A stretch of DNA of 64,000 nucleotides from Silurus meridionalis (Eukaryota > Chordata > Actinopteri > Siluriformes > Siluridae): the NCBI RefSeq assembly GCF_014805685.1, contig NC_060887.1:16274463-16338462 (forward strand), read 5' to 3'. A program made the position numbers and the translations under genes. The notes under the pieces were generated by a model. That model did not search any database, had not been told where the DNA came from, and worked only from the letters and a program-made list of their open reading frames with translations. Below are positions 25,641-36,795 of the stretch, one piece after another. Positions within the stretch are counted from its first letter, which is position 1; each line of letters starts with the position of its first letter.

Positions 25641-25692
<52 letters not shown>
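25639..25692. repeat. (GT)n(TA)n compound microsatellite
   Basis: GT units 25639-25673 followed by TA units to 25692, grown directly from the last bases of the Tc1 right terminus. Confidence 0.93.
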
Positions 25693-26109
25693 ATGTTTAA
25701 ATTCAGCAACTCAACATACAGCCATTATTATCAAATATATCTGGCGAGATAAGTGAGTACACCCTAAGTAATAATATCTCTAGGGTACGTATGACGAGCC
25801 GCTGCGTCGTAATGCTTTGGGAACGCCTCCGCATTGTCCGCACTCTGAACCACGTGTAAAATCTGACCAATCGGCGAGTCGTGATGACACCGGCGGGGGA
25901 CGTCGTGTAAACCAGGAAGCTACAAAATGGCTGTGCGGTGGTAGCGATGCTGGCTTCTGCACAGAGAGAAGGTAAGCGCCGCAGGAAGTGTGGCATGGAG
26001 ATGCAGCGTCTCATTCCCTCTGGGAACTAGGGATACATACATAAGCTAGAGACGTTCTCCAATCGGGAACTTCGGGCCTGGTCGTAACGTTTTGGGAACG
26101 AGTGTCCAA

Positions 26110-26376
26110 TCAGGTAACGTACTTCAGCCAAGGGCTCGAAGGGGGCTTGAATAGAGCTGCCAACACAACTGCCAAGTCCCAGACAGGCACTCTGGGTCGC
26201 GTCCCGGGCCTTAGCCTCCGGGTGCTACGGACAAAACGTGTCACCAGAGGGTGCCTACCCAGCGACTGCCCTGCAGGCGGGGTGATATATGCCACGATGG
26301 TGGACATGTAAACCTTCAGGGTTGAAGGGGTTAACCCTATGGCAAACTTCCTGTAAGAACTCCAAAACTGAACCAA
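26110..26376 (-). pseudogene. DIRS recombinase N-terminal fragment (copy B)
   Basis: Reads LTPSTLKVYMSTIVAY, SLGRHPLVTRF and VPVWDLAVVLAALFKP, then stops. The catalytic half (arginine box and tyrosine) is missing and the reading runs straight into the internal complementary region. Confidence 0.7.
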
Positions 26377-26470
26377 TCGGGCAGGTAACCGGGTCTAAGT
26401 CATGGTGCTCACACCATGACGTGAACAGCCGCCACCGTGGAGGGAGCTCTGGAATGGAGTAGGGTCTCTA

Positions 26471-27846
26471 CTACCTCGGTAGAGAGACCAGCTGCTTCAA
26501 ACTGTGCCCACTCTCAGGGGCCACAGCCACAGCTTCCACAACTCTGGGCGGGGGTGAACCAGGATTCTGCCCGCCTGCGAGAGGAGATCCCACCTGGGAG
26601 GAATTTCCCATGGAGGGCCCTCGAGCAGGGACACCAGGTCTGCAAACTATGGCTTGCCCGGCCATCGAGGTGCCACCAGGAGGAGACGGACTCCTTCCCG
26701 GCGAACTCTCTCCAAAAAAAGCGTACAGGCGTAGCCTCGGCCATGACTGTACAATGGCATCCAGCCCTAACGGGCTGGGTAAAAGAGAGAGAGAGAGGGG
26801 ACAGTGCAAAGCCTCCCGGTTCGCGAACTGATCCACCTGGGCTCTGTAGAACCTCTGCCATACCTGCTCCACTACCTCGAGGTGGAGTCGCCATTCCCCA
26901 GGCCTTGGCCATTGTCTCGACAGGGCATCTACTCTGACATTCAACCGTCCCGGAATGTAAACGGCTCTCAGTGAGAGGAGTTTGCCCTGGGACCACAGGA
27001 GGACCTCTCGTGCCATCTTGTACAAGGGGCGACACTGGAAATCCCCCTGGTGGTTGATGTTTGAGACCACCGCTGTATTGCCCGTGCGCACCAACACATG
27101 GTGGCCCCTTAGGCTCGGGAGGAAGTGTTTTAACCCCAAAAACACCGCCATTATCTCCAGGCAATTTATGTGCCATGAGAGACGCTCCACAGACCTTGGG
27201 CGGAATGGCCACTCATGACTGCTCCCCACCCCGTGAGGGAAGCATCCATCGTAAGTGTCACGTGATGACAAGGAGTCCCTAAGACGGAGCCGCAGGACAG
27301 AAACGTCGGTTCCCATCACACATCCAAGGCTCAAAGGGCAAAATAAATCAAAATACGGATGCCCTGGCGCCGCAGCGGGGTCAGTGCTGCGTCCGCGCAT
27401 TTCTTGAAGGTACGAGGTGTGAGTGCTAGGCCAAACGGGAGGACCCGATATTGGTAAGCTTCGCCCCCAAAAGCAAACCTCAGGAACCTCCTGTGTGCGG
27501 TAAGGATGGCAATGTGGAAATATGCATCCTTCAGATCTATCGTGACAAAGCAGTCCTCAGACCTGAACTGAGACACGACCTCTCTGAGAGTAAGTATTCT
27601 GAACCTGAGCCTTATATGTGAGCGGTTCAAGGAGCGAAGATCCAAAATGGGACGCAACCCGTAATCCTTCTTTGGAACAACAAAGTACAGGCTGTAGTAA
27701 CCTGACTCCGAGGGGGTACCCACCTCAATGGCCCGTTTCCCCAGGTGAGTGCACACCTCCTGTTCCAGGACCAAAGCCTGTTCGGGTCCCACCAGGGTGG
27801 AACACAACCTGTTGAACCGGGGAGGAGAAGACGCGAACTGAATCAT
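26471..27846 (-). pseudogene. DIRS reverse transcriptase-RNase H (copy B)
   Basis: RT motifs: YFVVPKKD, LRPILDLRSLN, FVTIDLKDAYFHIAI, YQYRVLPFGLALTPRTF, then a break at RILIYF just before the YxDD box. RNase H/connection: WHINCLEIMAVFLGLKHFLP and VLVRTGNTAVVSNINHQG, typical of DIRS. Two long overlapping frames (27400-26471 and 27212-26514) show a frameshift. The catalytic YxDD and the stretch up to RNase H are deleted. Confidence 0.8.
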
Positions 27847-28322
27847 GCAGCCCTTCTCTACAGTATGCAGGAACCATTGGGAGACCTCTGGCCTCTAAAC
27901 CATTTAGAGCGGCTGGAACGGTGCTCTGCAGCCGATGACACCTCGCGAGAGGTGGCGGATCTCCCCCATCTGCAACTATCCGTCTCATGGCAGGGTTAAC
28001 AGACCGGCCTCCTGGACCCGAACTGCCAGAGCAGCGTACTGCGGCCCTTGACACCTCCTGGTGTAGAGGCAACTCGCAGCCTGGCCTGCTGCTGTGTAAG
28101 CCTTCCCCACTAAGGCTGATGTTGCACGCAACGGCTTAGTAGGGAATACCGGGGCCTTTAGCGACGATGCTATGCTTAGGAGAGAGATAGCTAGCTAGCG
28201 TCTCCTCCACACGCAGCATCACCACTGAGCCGCAATCCTTGGTCCAAACCACGTTTGAAACGTTCATCCAGCTTACTGGGTGTGCACTGCTTCTGCCTCT
28301 CGAACAGCCAAGCTAGATCCAA

Positions 28323-29284
28323 CGCGTTACTTTTTATATTAACTAATACTGTAACGCATTACTTTTAAAAATAAAGTAACTCCGTTACCGTTACCATATG
28401 GTGCGTTACCCGTTACTTTTTTAAATGAATTAATTTTGGCTGAAGTGTAGACTACAGCCTAACTTGTTTACAGACGTGTCGCATTGTAGGATTGGTGGAT
28501 AAACCACTGTAAACACGAGGAAGACTCATTGTAGGATTGGTGGGTAAACCACTGTAAACATGAAGAAGACGCATTATAGGATTGGTGGATAAACCACTGT
28601 AAACACGAAGAAGACACGCTGTGGGCGTTTCCGTTTATTCAGGTCTGTGCAGCAGTAATGGCGAGTCGAGGCAAGAGCAAGACGAGTTTCTCAAAGTGGA
28701 AATATGCTCATTATTTCACTTTAGTTGAGTATAAAGACAAAAAAAGTCAAATGTAAGTTGTGTTTTTCTGGTTCGAAGCTCGTATCTACTGCGATAAACA
28801 GCAACTCCAATCTGTTGAAACACCTCCAGAAACTCCATGCCTGAGGAGCTAGTAGCTAGAAGCTAACCCGGTGTTCTACATTGTTGATAGTTTTCATACT
28901 TCAGCTGTGAAAGGAACATTTTTAAGAGCTCAACACAACAGCAGAAGCCACTTTAGTTTTTGATTGTGAATATATTATTCAGCTTGTTTTGTTATTTATT
29001 TCAGAAATCCTTGTGATATATTCAGTTTGTGCTGCTCTGACTTCAATAAAATAGTGTTTAAAAATGACTTTTTTTTTCAGTTTTGTGTGTTGTGCATAAC
29101 GCATAAAAGAACATTAATGGGAACATTAAAGAAGGTTCTTTAAAAAAGTAACTAAAAAGTTACTTTTAACAGTAATGCATTACTTTTTGGTGTAAGTAAT
29201 CAACAAAGTAACGGAGTTACTTTTTGAATGAAGTAACGAGTAACTGTAACTAGTTACTATTTTTTAGTAATGAGCACAACACTG
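28323..29284 (+). mobile_element. hAT-like element with BED zinc-finger remnant
   Basis: Ends consist of degenerate GTAACTAGTTAC-type blocks and a right terminus GAGCACAACACTG. The only coding trace is a short N-terminal piece starting MASRGKSKTSFSKWKYAHYF at 28658, stopped at 28754. It matches the start of a BED-finger hAT transposase. A second frame carries the finger tail (NLLKHLQKLHA-like). Subterminal DNA has a 45-bp minisatellite. It sits at the junction between DIRS-I copy B and DIRS-II. Confidence 0.7.
28482..28616. repeat. 45-bp minisatellite, three units
   Basis: Units start at 28482, 28527 and 28572 with core CATTGTAGGATTGGTGGATA. The sister hAT copy has only two units (36867-36956). 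Confidence 0.9.
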
Positions 29285-29429
29285 ATCGTGTGTGTGGGTG
29301 TGTGTGTGTGCGCGTGCATCAGATCAACTGGAAAAACATTGTCGCTGCGGCTCCCGCTCACAGAGGGCGAGGTAGCACCATCTAGCAACTTTGATTTGAG
29401 TTTTATTGTGTGTGTTTTTATGTACTTTT
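29285..29429. other. GT-rich junction DNA, unassigned
   Basis: Includes a short GT run and GCATCAGATCAACTGGAAAA, which recurs beside the GT tracts at about 48030 and 56175. Probably a small remnant of the duplicated GT/Tc1-relic block. Confidence 0.4.
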
Positions 29430-30366
29430 TTACACATGTCTGTGCCCTCGGCCCACTGCCTGGATGCACAGAACACATTTATATGTTTGGGAATGAACAC
29501 AGAACCTTCTGACCTCCCTCTTGAATAACCCCATGGGTGGAGAGGGGAGAAGTTTCGAGCATTGGGGGAACTGGTGCCAACACTGCAACCGGAGAACTTT
29601 TTGGCGAGCCTCCACGTGCATTGACTGCTGGGGTGAGGGTTGCCTAGGGGCCCTAAACCCCAGCTGTCTCCCTCTGGATGTAGAGGTGAAATACGGACTC
29701 ACAGGTTGGGGGGGCGAGCAGTAGGCTTTTTTGGGAGGCATGCTTTAAAAGCTTCCCCATCTTTTTTTCATAGATTGCATTGCTGGCGCATATTCGCCAC
29801 TGCAGCCCTGAAAAGGGCTTTCGGCTTTATCAGGGCATCATGGAACTCCACATTCTCCCTCTCTGATAAGCCCGTCAAACCCAACCATAGGGCTTTTTCG
29901 CCCCCCACTACAGCCAGGCCCATGCTGCGGCCGCAGCTCTGGACCGCTCCCCTCGATGAACGTAGGTTGATATCTGCAATGACGCAGATCTCTTCCAACA
30001 AAACTGAGTCAGGTGACCCAGCATCAATCTGCCTTCCTATCTCTTCCATAAGCTCCGCCTGGTATGCTGTGAGCAGTGAGGTGGCATTCAGAGCTCTAAC
30101 CGCCAGGGCCGAGGCGGTTAATTTTCTGGAAAAGAGGCGGACAGCCTCTCTGTTCGCCCCGGCAGTGATGGGGAGGAGGATAGAGCAACTCGTCAATTAG
30201 GGTGGAGGTGACACGCCACCGACAGTTCGACGGGGGGAGTTGGACATCCCCAAAACCTCCATATTGTGCACCTCCAGTCTAGAGAAACCCTTAACGTGCA
30301 CTCTATGTGAGAAAGGTTTTATCCCAAAACTATGCATTTCTGTGACACATGCAGGGATGGCAAAAA
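29430..30366 (-). pseudogene. DIRS-II gag fragment, first copy
   Basis: Frames 30196-29768 and 29741-29430. Motifs LLTAYQAELMEEIGRQIDAG and LWLGLTGLSERENVEF match the DIRS gag region seen in copy C (YQADLLQDLDEG, LWLTLSDLLDKDRAV) but are strongly diverged, so this is a different subfamily. Basic C-terminus KKAYCSPPQPVSPYF. A TAA-type break after RQQCNL separates the two frames. It ends where a hAT fragment begins. Confidence 0.65.
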
Positions 30367-30827
30367 AGTCAAATGTAAGTTGTGTTTTTCTGGTTCAAGC
30401 TCGTATCTACTGCGATAAACAGCAACTCCAATCTGTTGAAACACCTCCAGAAACTCCATGCCTGAGGAGCTAGTAGCTAGAAGCTAACCCGGTGTTCTAC
30501 ATTGTTGATAGTTTTCATACTTCAGCTGTGAAAGGAACATTTTAAGAGCTCAACACAACAGCAGAAGCCACTTTAGTTTTTGATTGTGAATATATTATTC
30601 AGCTTGTTTTGTTATTTATTTCAGAAATCCTTGTGATATATTCAGTTTGTGCTGCTCTGACTTCAATAAAATAGTGTTTAAAATGACTTTTTTTCAGTTT
30701 TGTGTGTTGTGCATAACGCATAAAAGAACATTAATGGGAACATTAAAGAAGGTTCTTTAAAAAGTAACTAAAAGTTACTTTTAACAGTAACGCATTACTT
30801 TTGGTGTAAGTAATCAACAAAGTAACG
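30367..30827 (+). mobile_element. hAT fragment, duplicated internal part
   Basis: Repeats 28738-29217 almost base for base. Nearly all differences are one-base losses in homopolymers. Both ends are abrupt: the left joins DIRS-II gag at a shared CAAAAA, the right rejoins gag at GTAACGGA/ACTGGTGCC. Confidence 0.8.
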
Positions 30828-32298
30828 GAACTGGTGCCAACACTGCAACCGGAGAACTTTTGGCGAGCCTCCACGTGCATTGACTGCTGGGGTGAGGGTT
30901 GCCTAGGGCCCTAAACCCCAGCTGTCTCCCTCTGGATGTAGAGGTGAAATACGGACTCACAGGTTGGGGGGGCGAGCAGTAGGCTTTTTTGGGAGGCATG
31001 CTTTAAAAGCTTCCCCATCTTTTTTTCATAGATTGCATTGCTGGCGCATATTCGCCACTGCAGCCCTGAAAAGGGCTTTCGGCTTTATCAGGGCATCATG
31101 GAACTCCACATTCTCCCTCTCTGATAAGCCCGTCAAACCCAACCATAGGGCTTTTTCGCCCCCCACTACAGCCAGGCCCATGCTGCGGCCGCAGCTCTGG
31201 ACCGCTCCCCTCGATGAACGTAGGTTGATATCTGCAATGACACAGATCTCTTCCAACAAAACTGAGTCAGGTGACCCAGCATCAATCTGCCTTCCTATCT
31301 CTTCCATAAGCTCCGCCTGGTATGCTGTGAGCAGTGAGGTGGCATTCAGAGCTCTAACCGCCAGGGCCGAGGAGCGGTTAATTTTCTGGAAAAAAGAGGC
31401 GGACAGCCTCTCTGTTCGCCCCGGCAGTGATGGGGAGGAGGATAGAGCAACTCGTCAATTAGGGTGGAGGTGACACGCCACCGACAGTTCGACGGGGGGA
31501 GTTGGACATCCCCAAAACCTCCATATTGTGCACCTCCAGTCTAGAGAAACCCTTAACGTGCACTCTATGTGAGAAAGGTTTTATCCCAAAAACTATGCAT
31601 TTCTGTGACACATGCAGGGATGGCAAAAATCAGCTGCTTAACTGGGGAAGTGCGCGATGGCAGCCTCTTCTCATCATATAAATCCCTCTCAGCATCCTGG
31701 TGCACCTGCTGAGATGGCGAGTCTATAGAGAGCTTTTTGGCTGCTCTCCTACACATCTTAACGAGGTCCAGCTCACCTGGCATGGGGTAAGCGCCAGTAG
31801 CACTTCTAGGCCTGGAGAGAAGATCAGGAGGAAGGATAGCATCCTCCTCCTCGTCCTCCAAATCCCCCTCCAAAAATGAGCAACCTCATCATCTTCTTCT
31901 TCCTCACCCTTGTCCCCCACTAAAAGGTTCGAATCAAAGAGCGAAGGAAGGACAGGAGACACCTCGTCCATCAACTCTCCCCAGTTACATTGTGCCTGAG
32001 AAGCAGCCTCGTCTCCCTCCGTGGGTGGAGGAGAGAGGCATGGGTCTCCTTTATTCGCGGCCGCAACTTGCATTCGGCGCTCCCGAAACCTTAACGGGAA
32101 ACGAGAGCAGTGCTGGCAGCACTCGGGGTCAACGAGCACAGTTTGTGCGTGTCTGACTCCTAAACACACTATGCACAGGGGATGAGAGTCTTTAGCCGAG
32201 ATCATAGAGGGATTTTTCCCCGCCGCCGTGCAACCAGACGGTCTCGCAGTCACCATAACGGAGGTGCAAACACCGGGAGCTAAAAACGAGATCACCAC
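30828..32298 (-). pseudogene. DIRS-II gag, second copy with N-terminus
   Basis: The distal part (about 30828-31628) duplicates 29569-30366. The frame then continues upstream: 31873-31565 (acidic MEGDLEDEEEDAIL, PMPGELDLVKMCRRA) and 32298-31723 with start MVISFLAPG. A Cys/His-rich stretch (HPLCIVCLGVRHA, CCQHCSRF) and a strongly acidic block (GDKGEEEEDDE) follow. A frameshift lies at about 31870. Gag would package element RNA. The start at 32298 is the first ATG after a plausible promoter. Confidence 0.65.
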
Positions 32299-32655
32299 AA
32301 CATGCCTCTCAAAAAACGGGTCTTGAAAGATATCTCACTATTCGCTCAACTTGAGGTGAAAAGGAACAGCAGAAGCGAATAATAAGCAGCCGTGCTCGAA
32401 GACGTACCTCAACAGCGTGTCCGTGAACAGTTAAGCGACAACCCCTAGATCTGCTGAGGATAGCTTCCTGAAAAAGGATCTTCACGGGGAAGAAAAAGAG
32501 AATGAGGCAGGGACCGTCAGCAGCGATGTATATAGGGAGGCGGGACTTCCCGCATTACTGTCATGATTGGTCTGTCAGCTGACAGACGTGGTGTGATTGA
32601 TGCTTCCAGGATTGGTCACGCCTGAGGTGATTCCCATAGTGAGATACAGAACGGA
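32299..32655 (-). mobile_element. DIRS-II 5' terminal region
   Basis: Untranslated 5' end of the DIRS-II element, closing near TTCCCATAGTGAGATACAGA (about 32630-32650). To its right a trace of the Tc1-relic block (ATTGGAACACCTGAATTT) begins. Confidence 0.5.
32500..32575 (-). promoter_or_regulatory. DIRS-II promoter-like region
   Basis: On the minus strand CCAAT (32570-32566), a GC-rich CCCGCCTCCC and TATATA (32534-32529) occur in order with Pol II spacing. They lie about 230 bp upstream of the gag ATG at 32298. Assignment is by motif only. Confidence 0.5.
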
Positions 32656-32754
32656 TGTTTAAAAGAGAATTATTATTTTTTAACAAAGGCATTGGAACAA
32701 AGGAACAAAGGCATTGGAACACCTGAATTTCTCAACTATAATCGAAATAGATAC

Positions 32755-33079
32755 AGCCTGTAGTTATATAAGATGTTCTAAATCTGTTAATCCTATGAAA
32801 ACACAATACAGCTACCATAATTTGGTATTACAGTATCATGTTTCATCAGCTATCTGTGATAGTCATCTGTGAAATCACATTATATTGTAAGTGTTGTGTC
32901 AGTTCCTATTGGAATCACTTTAATGATCTTTATCTTCATGATTCCAGCAAGAGGCCACACTACCTTTCTAGCAAGATTCCATTTAATGTATATTTAGAAA
33001 TATGTACATAAAAACTGTGATTTTTGAGCATTGAATACCACATTTAGTCTCAATTTGCTCTTAGAATTCCCTCCACTCT
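32755..33079. repeat. R1 right-end fragment plus Tc1-relic piece
   Basis: Repeats the right end of R1 (compare 23285-23515), then a fragment of the Tc1 relic (TTTTTGAGCATTGAATACCA), then breaks into Gypsy sequence. Confidence 0.7.
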
Positions 33080-34309
33080 TCTGGAGTGGAAGAGTTTCTG
33101 CGTTTCTGAGTTTCTGCGTTTTCTCCAAAAGCTTTCTTAGCCTCAGGGGTTTTTGTCATCCCTCGGAGTAGGGAAGTGAGCGAGGCAGTCACTTGACTGA
33201 ATCCCTGGATAAACCGGCGGTAGAAGATCGCGAAACCTGAAAATCTCTGTAGGTCTTTCACCGAGGTGGGGAGCGTCCATTCCTGTACTGCCTTCACCTC
33301 TTTAACATCCATTTGGATCCCCACCACATTGATGACTGAACCCAGAAACTAAATTTTGGAGCAATGGAACTCTCACTTTCTGAGATTTAGATAGAGGTGG
33401 TGTTTTCGTAGAAGTTCCAAGACTCGAGTCACCTGGTCACGATGTTCCTTAAGTGTCCGAGAAAAGATGAGGATGTCATCTATGTACACTATAATGAACT
33501 GGTGCAGAAAGGGTCAGAACACCTCGTTCATAAATGTTTAAAATACGGCTGGAGAGATCGATAGGCCGTACGGCATGACTTCGCATAATCCCAGGGTCTG
33601 TGAGGTGGTAAGTGGGTTGCGGCTTGTTCGCTGAATACATCTGCATAGGCACTGTACTCCACTGAGACCTCCACCTGTGATGGTTTTGGGGAGCCTTCCA
33701 CGAGCGTAGCCACTAGGGTCATGGCTTTAAGGTGTGGAGAGGTGAGATGTTGCAAAAAAATTTCCCAGCACCAGGGGCTCCACTCCAGAATGTCACATGG
33801 GACCCAGGAGCTTCCTGGAGAGCAGTGGCGAGTTCCTTGATCACTGTGGATCCATGTGTGGTATTGCTATTCCTTTCCTCTGTTTTCGGTGTAGGTCCAT
33901 TCTTCTGTTAGGCTGGAAGAACTTAGCCACGAAACCAAAGATACCTAAAAATCAGGTTTTATTAAACAGAACACAAATAACATCCACCGTACCGAGAGAG
34001 TCTAAGAAATCCGGAATCCTCGTGAGGGAGCGAGGCAGGATCCGAGCGAACCGATATAATCCTTGGAACGGGAAGGTCCAACGGAACTCGGATAATCCGT
34101 AGGGAAGGAAAGTCCAACGTAGAGTTACTTTCTCTTGTTGAGAGTTCATGAAAGTCCTCAGCATAACCTGTAGAACGGACAGGGACTTTCTGGGAAAGTG
34201 TGCCTAAATAGAGTGGAGATGAGCACCAGGTGCAGATACTTAGTATGATGGTGAGGTGCTGCAGGCGTGTGGAGGCTCGAGGGAAGGCGTGGCAGGCGGT
34301 TCCCTGACA
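33080..34309 (-). mobile_element. Ty3/Gypsy element G1, heavily deleted
   Basis: The minus strand runs from a 5' LTR (34309-33906) through leader and remnants: a linker/protease-side frame (33755-33528, [20 protein letters not shown]) and the end of RT (33327-33061, VKDLQRFSGFAIFYRRFIQG). Gag and the RT active site are deleted. Text between is shared with G2 (51240-54482). Confidence 0.85.
33906..34309 (-). repeat. Gypsy G1 5' LTR, 404 bp
   Basis: Begins TGTCAGGGAACC (minus, base 34309) and ends CCTAACA (33906), so it has canonical TG...CA ends. An AATAAA on the minus strand near 33962 fits the LTR poly(A) signal. The same length as the LTR at 54079-54482. Confidence 0.85.
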
Positions 34310-35815
34310 GTAATATACTACAAAAACCTAATATGAAGAGATTTTTCTCTTGGTTTTTCAAATATTTTATAATTTAAAAATGATTATTACTTTAACCTTT
34401 GCTTCATATCAAAAATATTAAAAAGTATGAATGTGAAACTAGGTCTAACAGTTTATTAAAGCTCTGCAAAAATGATTCGAAAAACAGATTTTTGATGATG
34501 GCAGCAAGGTGAGTTTGCCTGATTAAATGAATCCTGCATAAGTCTATTTTCAGGCCAGTGGGCTACACTGCACTTATGCACACTCACTGCTGAGAATCCT
34601 AAATGACACTTGGCTGTATCTCAGAATGCTGGGATTGTGAACTGGGCTGAGCATCTAATTCCTGTAACCTATTTACAAATTGCATGAAAAATTGTTAGTG
34701 TCTTGTAAGGAAAGCGAAGAATGATGCAAGTTCTTTTTTAATAATTGAAAATGTGCAATTGCGCAAAACACAAAAAACAAAACACAACCTAACCACAAAA
34801 AGGAACATGACTTTGTAACTGTGGTTGCAATACAGGAACAATGATCATGTGACCATGTGCAGTGGCCGCAGTGTGGTCCTTCAGCACAGTTGGCATTGAG
34901 CAGTGCCTATCAACATGGGTTAGTGCTCAAGTGACGATGAACTGTTGTGATGGAGTATGGAATTGTCTTTCCTCTGATGCTACATAAAATTCTGGATAAC
35001 ATTTACAGCCTTGACAAATAAACTTTCCTACTGAAGATGGTAGCTTGATTCAAGGGTGCACTGAATTGACATTATAAATTAGTTTAATAAAGCATGTTTA
35101 TTTTCCATAAATGGGCACTGCACTTCAGTGTAAAAGCAACTCTGTTCTGAAATGTTATAAGCAAATCAGCAAACAAGATACAAAAGCATGGAATCAATCA
35201 ATGGAAAAACAACAGCACTAACAATACAACAGCAAAAACAACAGCACTAACACTGCATAGGATGTGTGACTGAAAGTCCCTTTAATATCTGGCAGAAATG
35301 TCTATGTATGTAACAGGTTTGCTTCATTGGTATCTGGGTGATGAATGTGAGTGGGTTATTTGCTCTGAGCTTGAGCTTTCAGCAGACCTGAGAGACTACA
35401 GTATATAAGACACTGAGATATTATTACATTATGCAGTTCTAAACTTTGGGTTATTTCTTTGCTAATCTTCTGTTTAGATATGTAAAATATACAGTGATGT
35501 GTGTAGAAAAATGTAAACAAATTTAAGTAGTAGTATAGATTTAATGCCATTTCATCATGAGGCACTCAACATGGCAAAAACTAAGTTATAAAAGTAAGTT
35601 ACATAGTTAAAGTTAAACAAATATAATAAAAACTGAAAGAATGCAGCAGATGTAGTTATATAAGATGTTTTAAATTCAGATTTTATATAAATCTGTTAAT
35701 CCTATGAAAACACAATACAGGTACCATAATTTGGTATTACAGTATCATGTTTCATCAGCTATCTGTGACAGTCATCTTTGAAATCGCATTATATTGTTAT
35801 AATCACATTATATGG
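34310..35815. repeat. R1 segment, copy 2
   Basis: Begins TAATATACTACAAAAACC directly at the Gypsy LTR edge, exactly as in copy 4 at 54483. Continues with the shared R1 text to about 35815, where an L2 tail is inserted. The remainder of R1 resumes at 36656-36794. Confidence 0.78.
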
Positions 35816-36033
35816 ATATAGAGTGTTTGGTGAACTGGGATATTTGTATGCTGTCGTCCCCTCACATTCACACGTTCACTCAGGTTTGTTGACGGTGGTG
35901 TGGTGGGTTGTCTCTTATCCCAGAGATCCCTCATGTCTATATTACCTTCTGGTTCTCCCTTTTAGTTATGCTGCCATAGCGAGTCTTGCCAGAGTCCAAA
36001 CTGCACAGTGACATTAACTGCACAGTGACATCA

Positions 36034-36090
<57 letters not shown>

Positions 36091-36655
36091 CGAGTTAAAC
36101 TTGCTCCTGAGGCTCCAGTGACCACTGTTCCTGCCCCTCTCCCCTCCGTGGATCTTCCCACTTCGTCCAGGCCTGCCTCTGGATAGTGTTCTCTTCGACT
36201 GGAGGCCACTCTGTGCAGCTTGGGACAGTTTCTCATCAACACCTTGGGTGGTTCCATGAAATTCTGGAGTAAGAACGGGCGCTTTGAGGATGGATTGGAC
36301 TGTAGTTAATGTCAACAGTCTCCTACACTGACTCAGGAATACAGTTCGCTTCTGATCATCAACACTGTACCCCGCAACATTGTATATCTGCTTCAAATGG
36401 ACATTCGGTGCAACCCAGATAAGGATGGGTTCCCTCTTGAGTCTGGTTCCCTTTTAAGGTTTCTTCCTTATGCCATCTCGGGGAGTTTTTCCTTGCCACA
36501 GTTGCCACCTGCTTGCTCATCAGGGACAAACTTACTTACAAAGAACATATTTACTTTTAATCACCACATTATCTGTGTAAAGCTGCTTTGAGACAATGTT
36601 CATTGTTAAAAGCGCTATACAAATAAAAATGAATTAAATTGAATTGAATTGAATA
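35816..36655 (+). mobile_element. L2-family 3' UTR insertion with GAATT tail
   Basis: 3' end of an L2-like LINE: TTTTTCCTTGCCACAGTTGC, AAAGCTGCTTTGAGACAATG, then GCGCTATACAAATAAAAATG and four GAATT-type units. Interrupted by (CT)n at 36041-36087. No ORF of the LINE is retained. A related copy in the opposite orientation is at 52398-52836. Confidence 0.82.
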
Positions 36656-36795
36656 TTGTATGTGTTGTGTCAGTTCCTATTGGAATCACTTTAATGAACT
36701 TGATCTTAATGATTCCAGCAAGAGGCCACACTGCCTTTTCACTGCCTTTCATTTAAGGTATATACATAAATATGTACATAAAACAATAATATACC

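Larger units (their letters stand above)
25786..28322 (-). mobile_element. DIRS-I copy B, 3' half
   Basis: Minus-strand DIRS element. The left end is a terminal repeat (about 25786-25930), then an internal complementary region at about 26000-26105 that repeats its motifs (TAACGTTTTGGGAACGAG). Next come a recombinase fragment (26376-26110), RNase H/linker (27400-26471), RT (27846-27331) and part of gag (to 28322), where a hAT relic cuts it. The distal half of the recombinase and about 390 bp of RT between the palm and RNase H are deleted. Confidence 0.8.

Noticed and set aside
26437..26937. Plus-strand frame of 166 codons
   Set aside because: Antisense shadow of the GC-rich DIRS RNase H/linker region on the minus strand.
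29640..31473. Plus-strand frames of 186 and 169 codons
   Set aside because: Antisense of the DIRS-II gag frames; the two copies exist only because of the tandem duplication.
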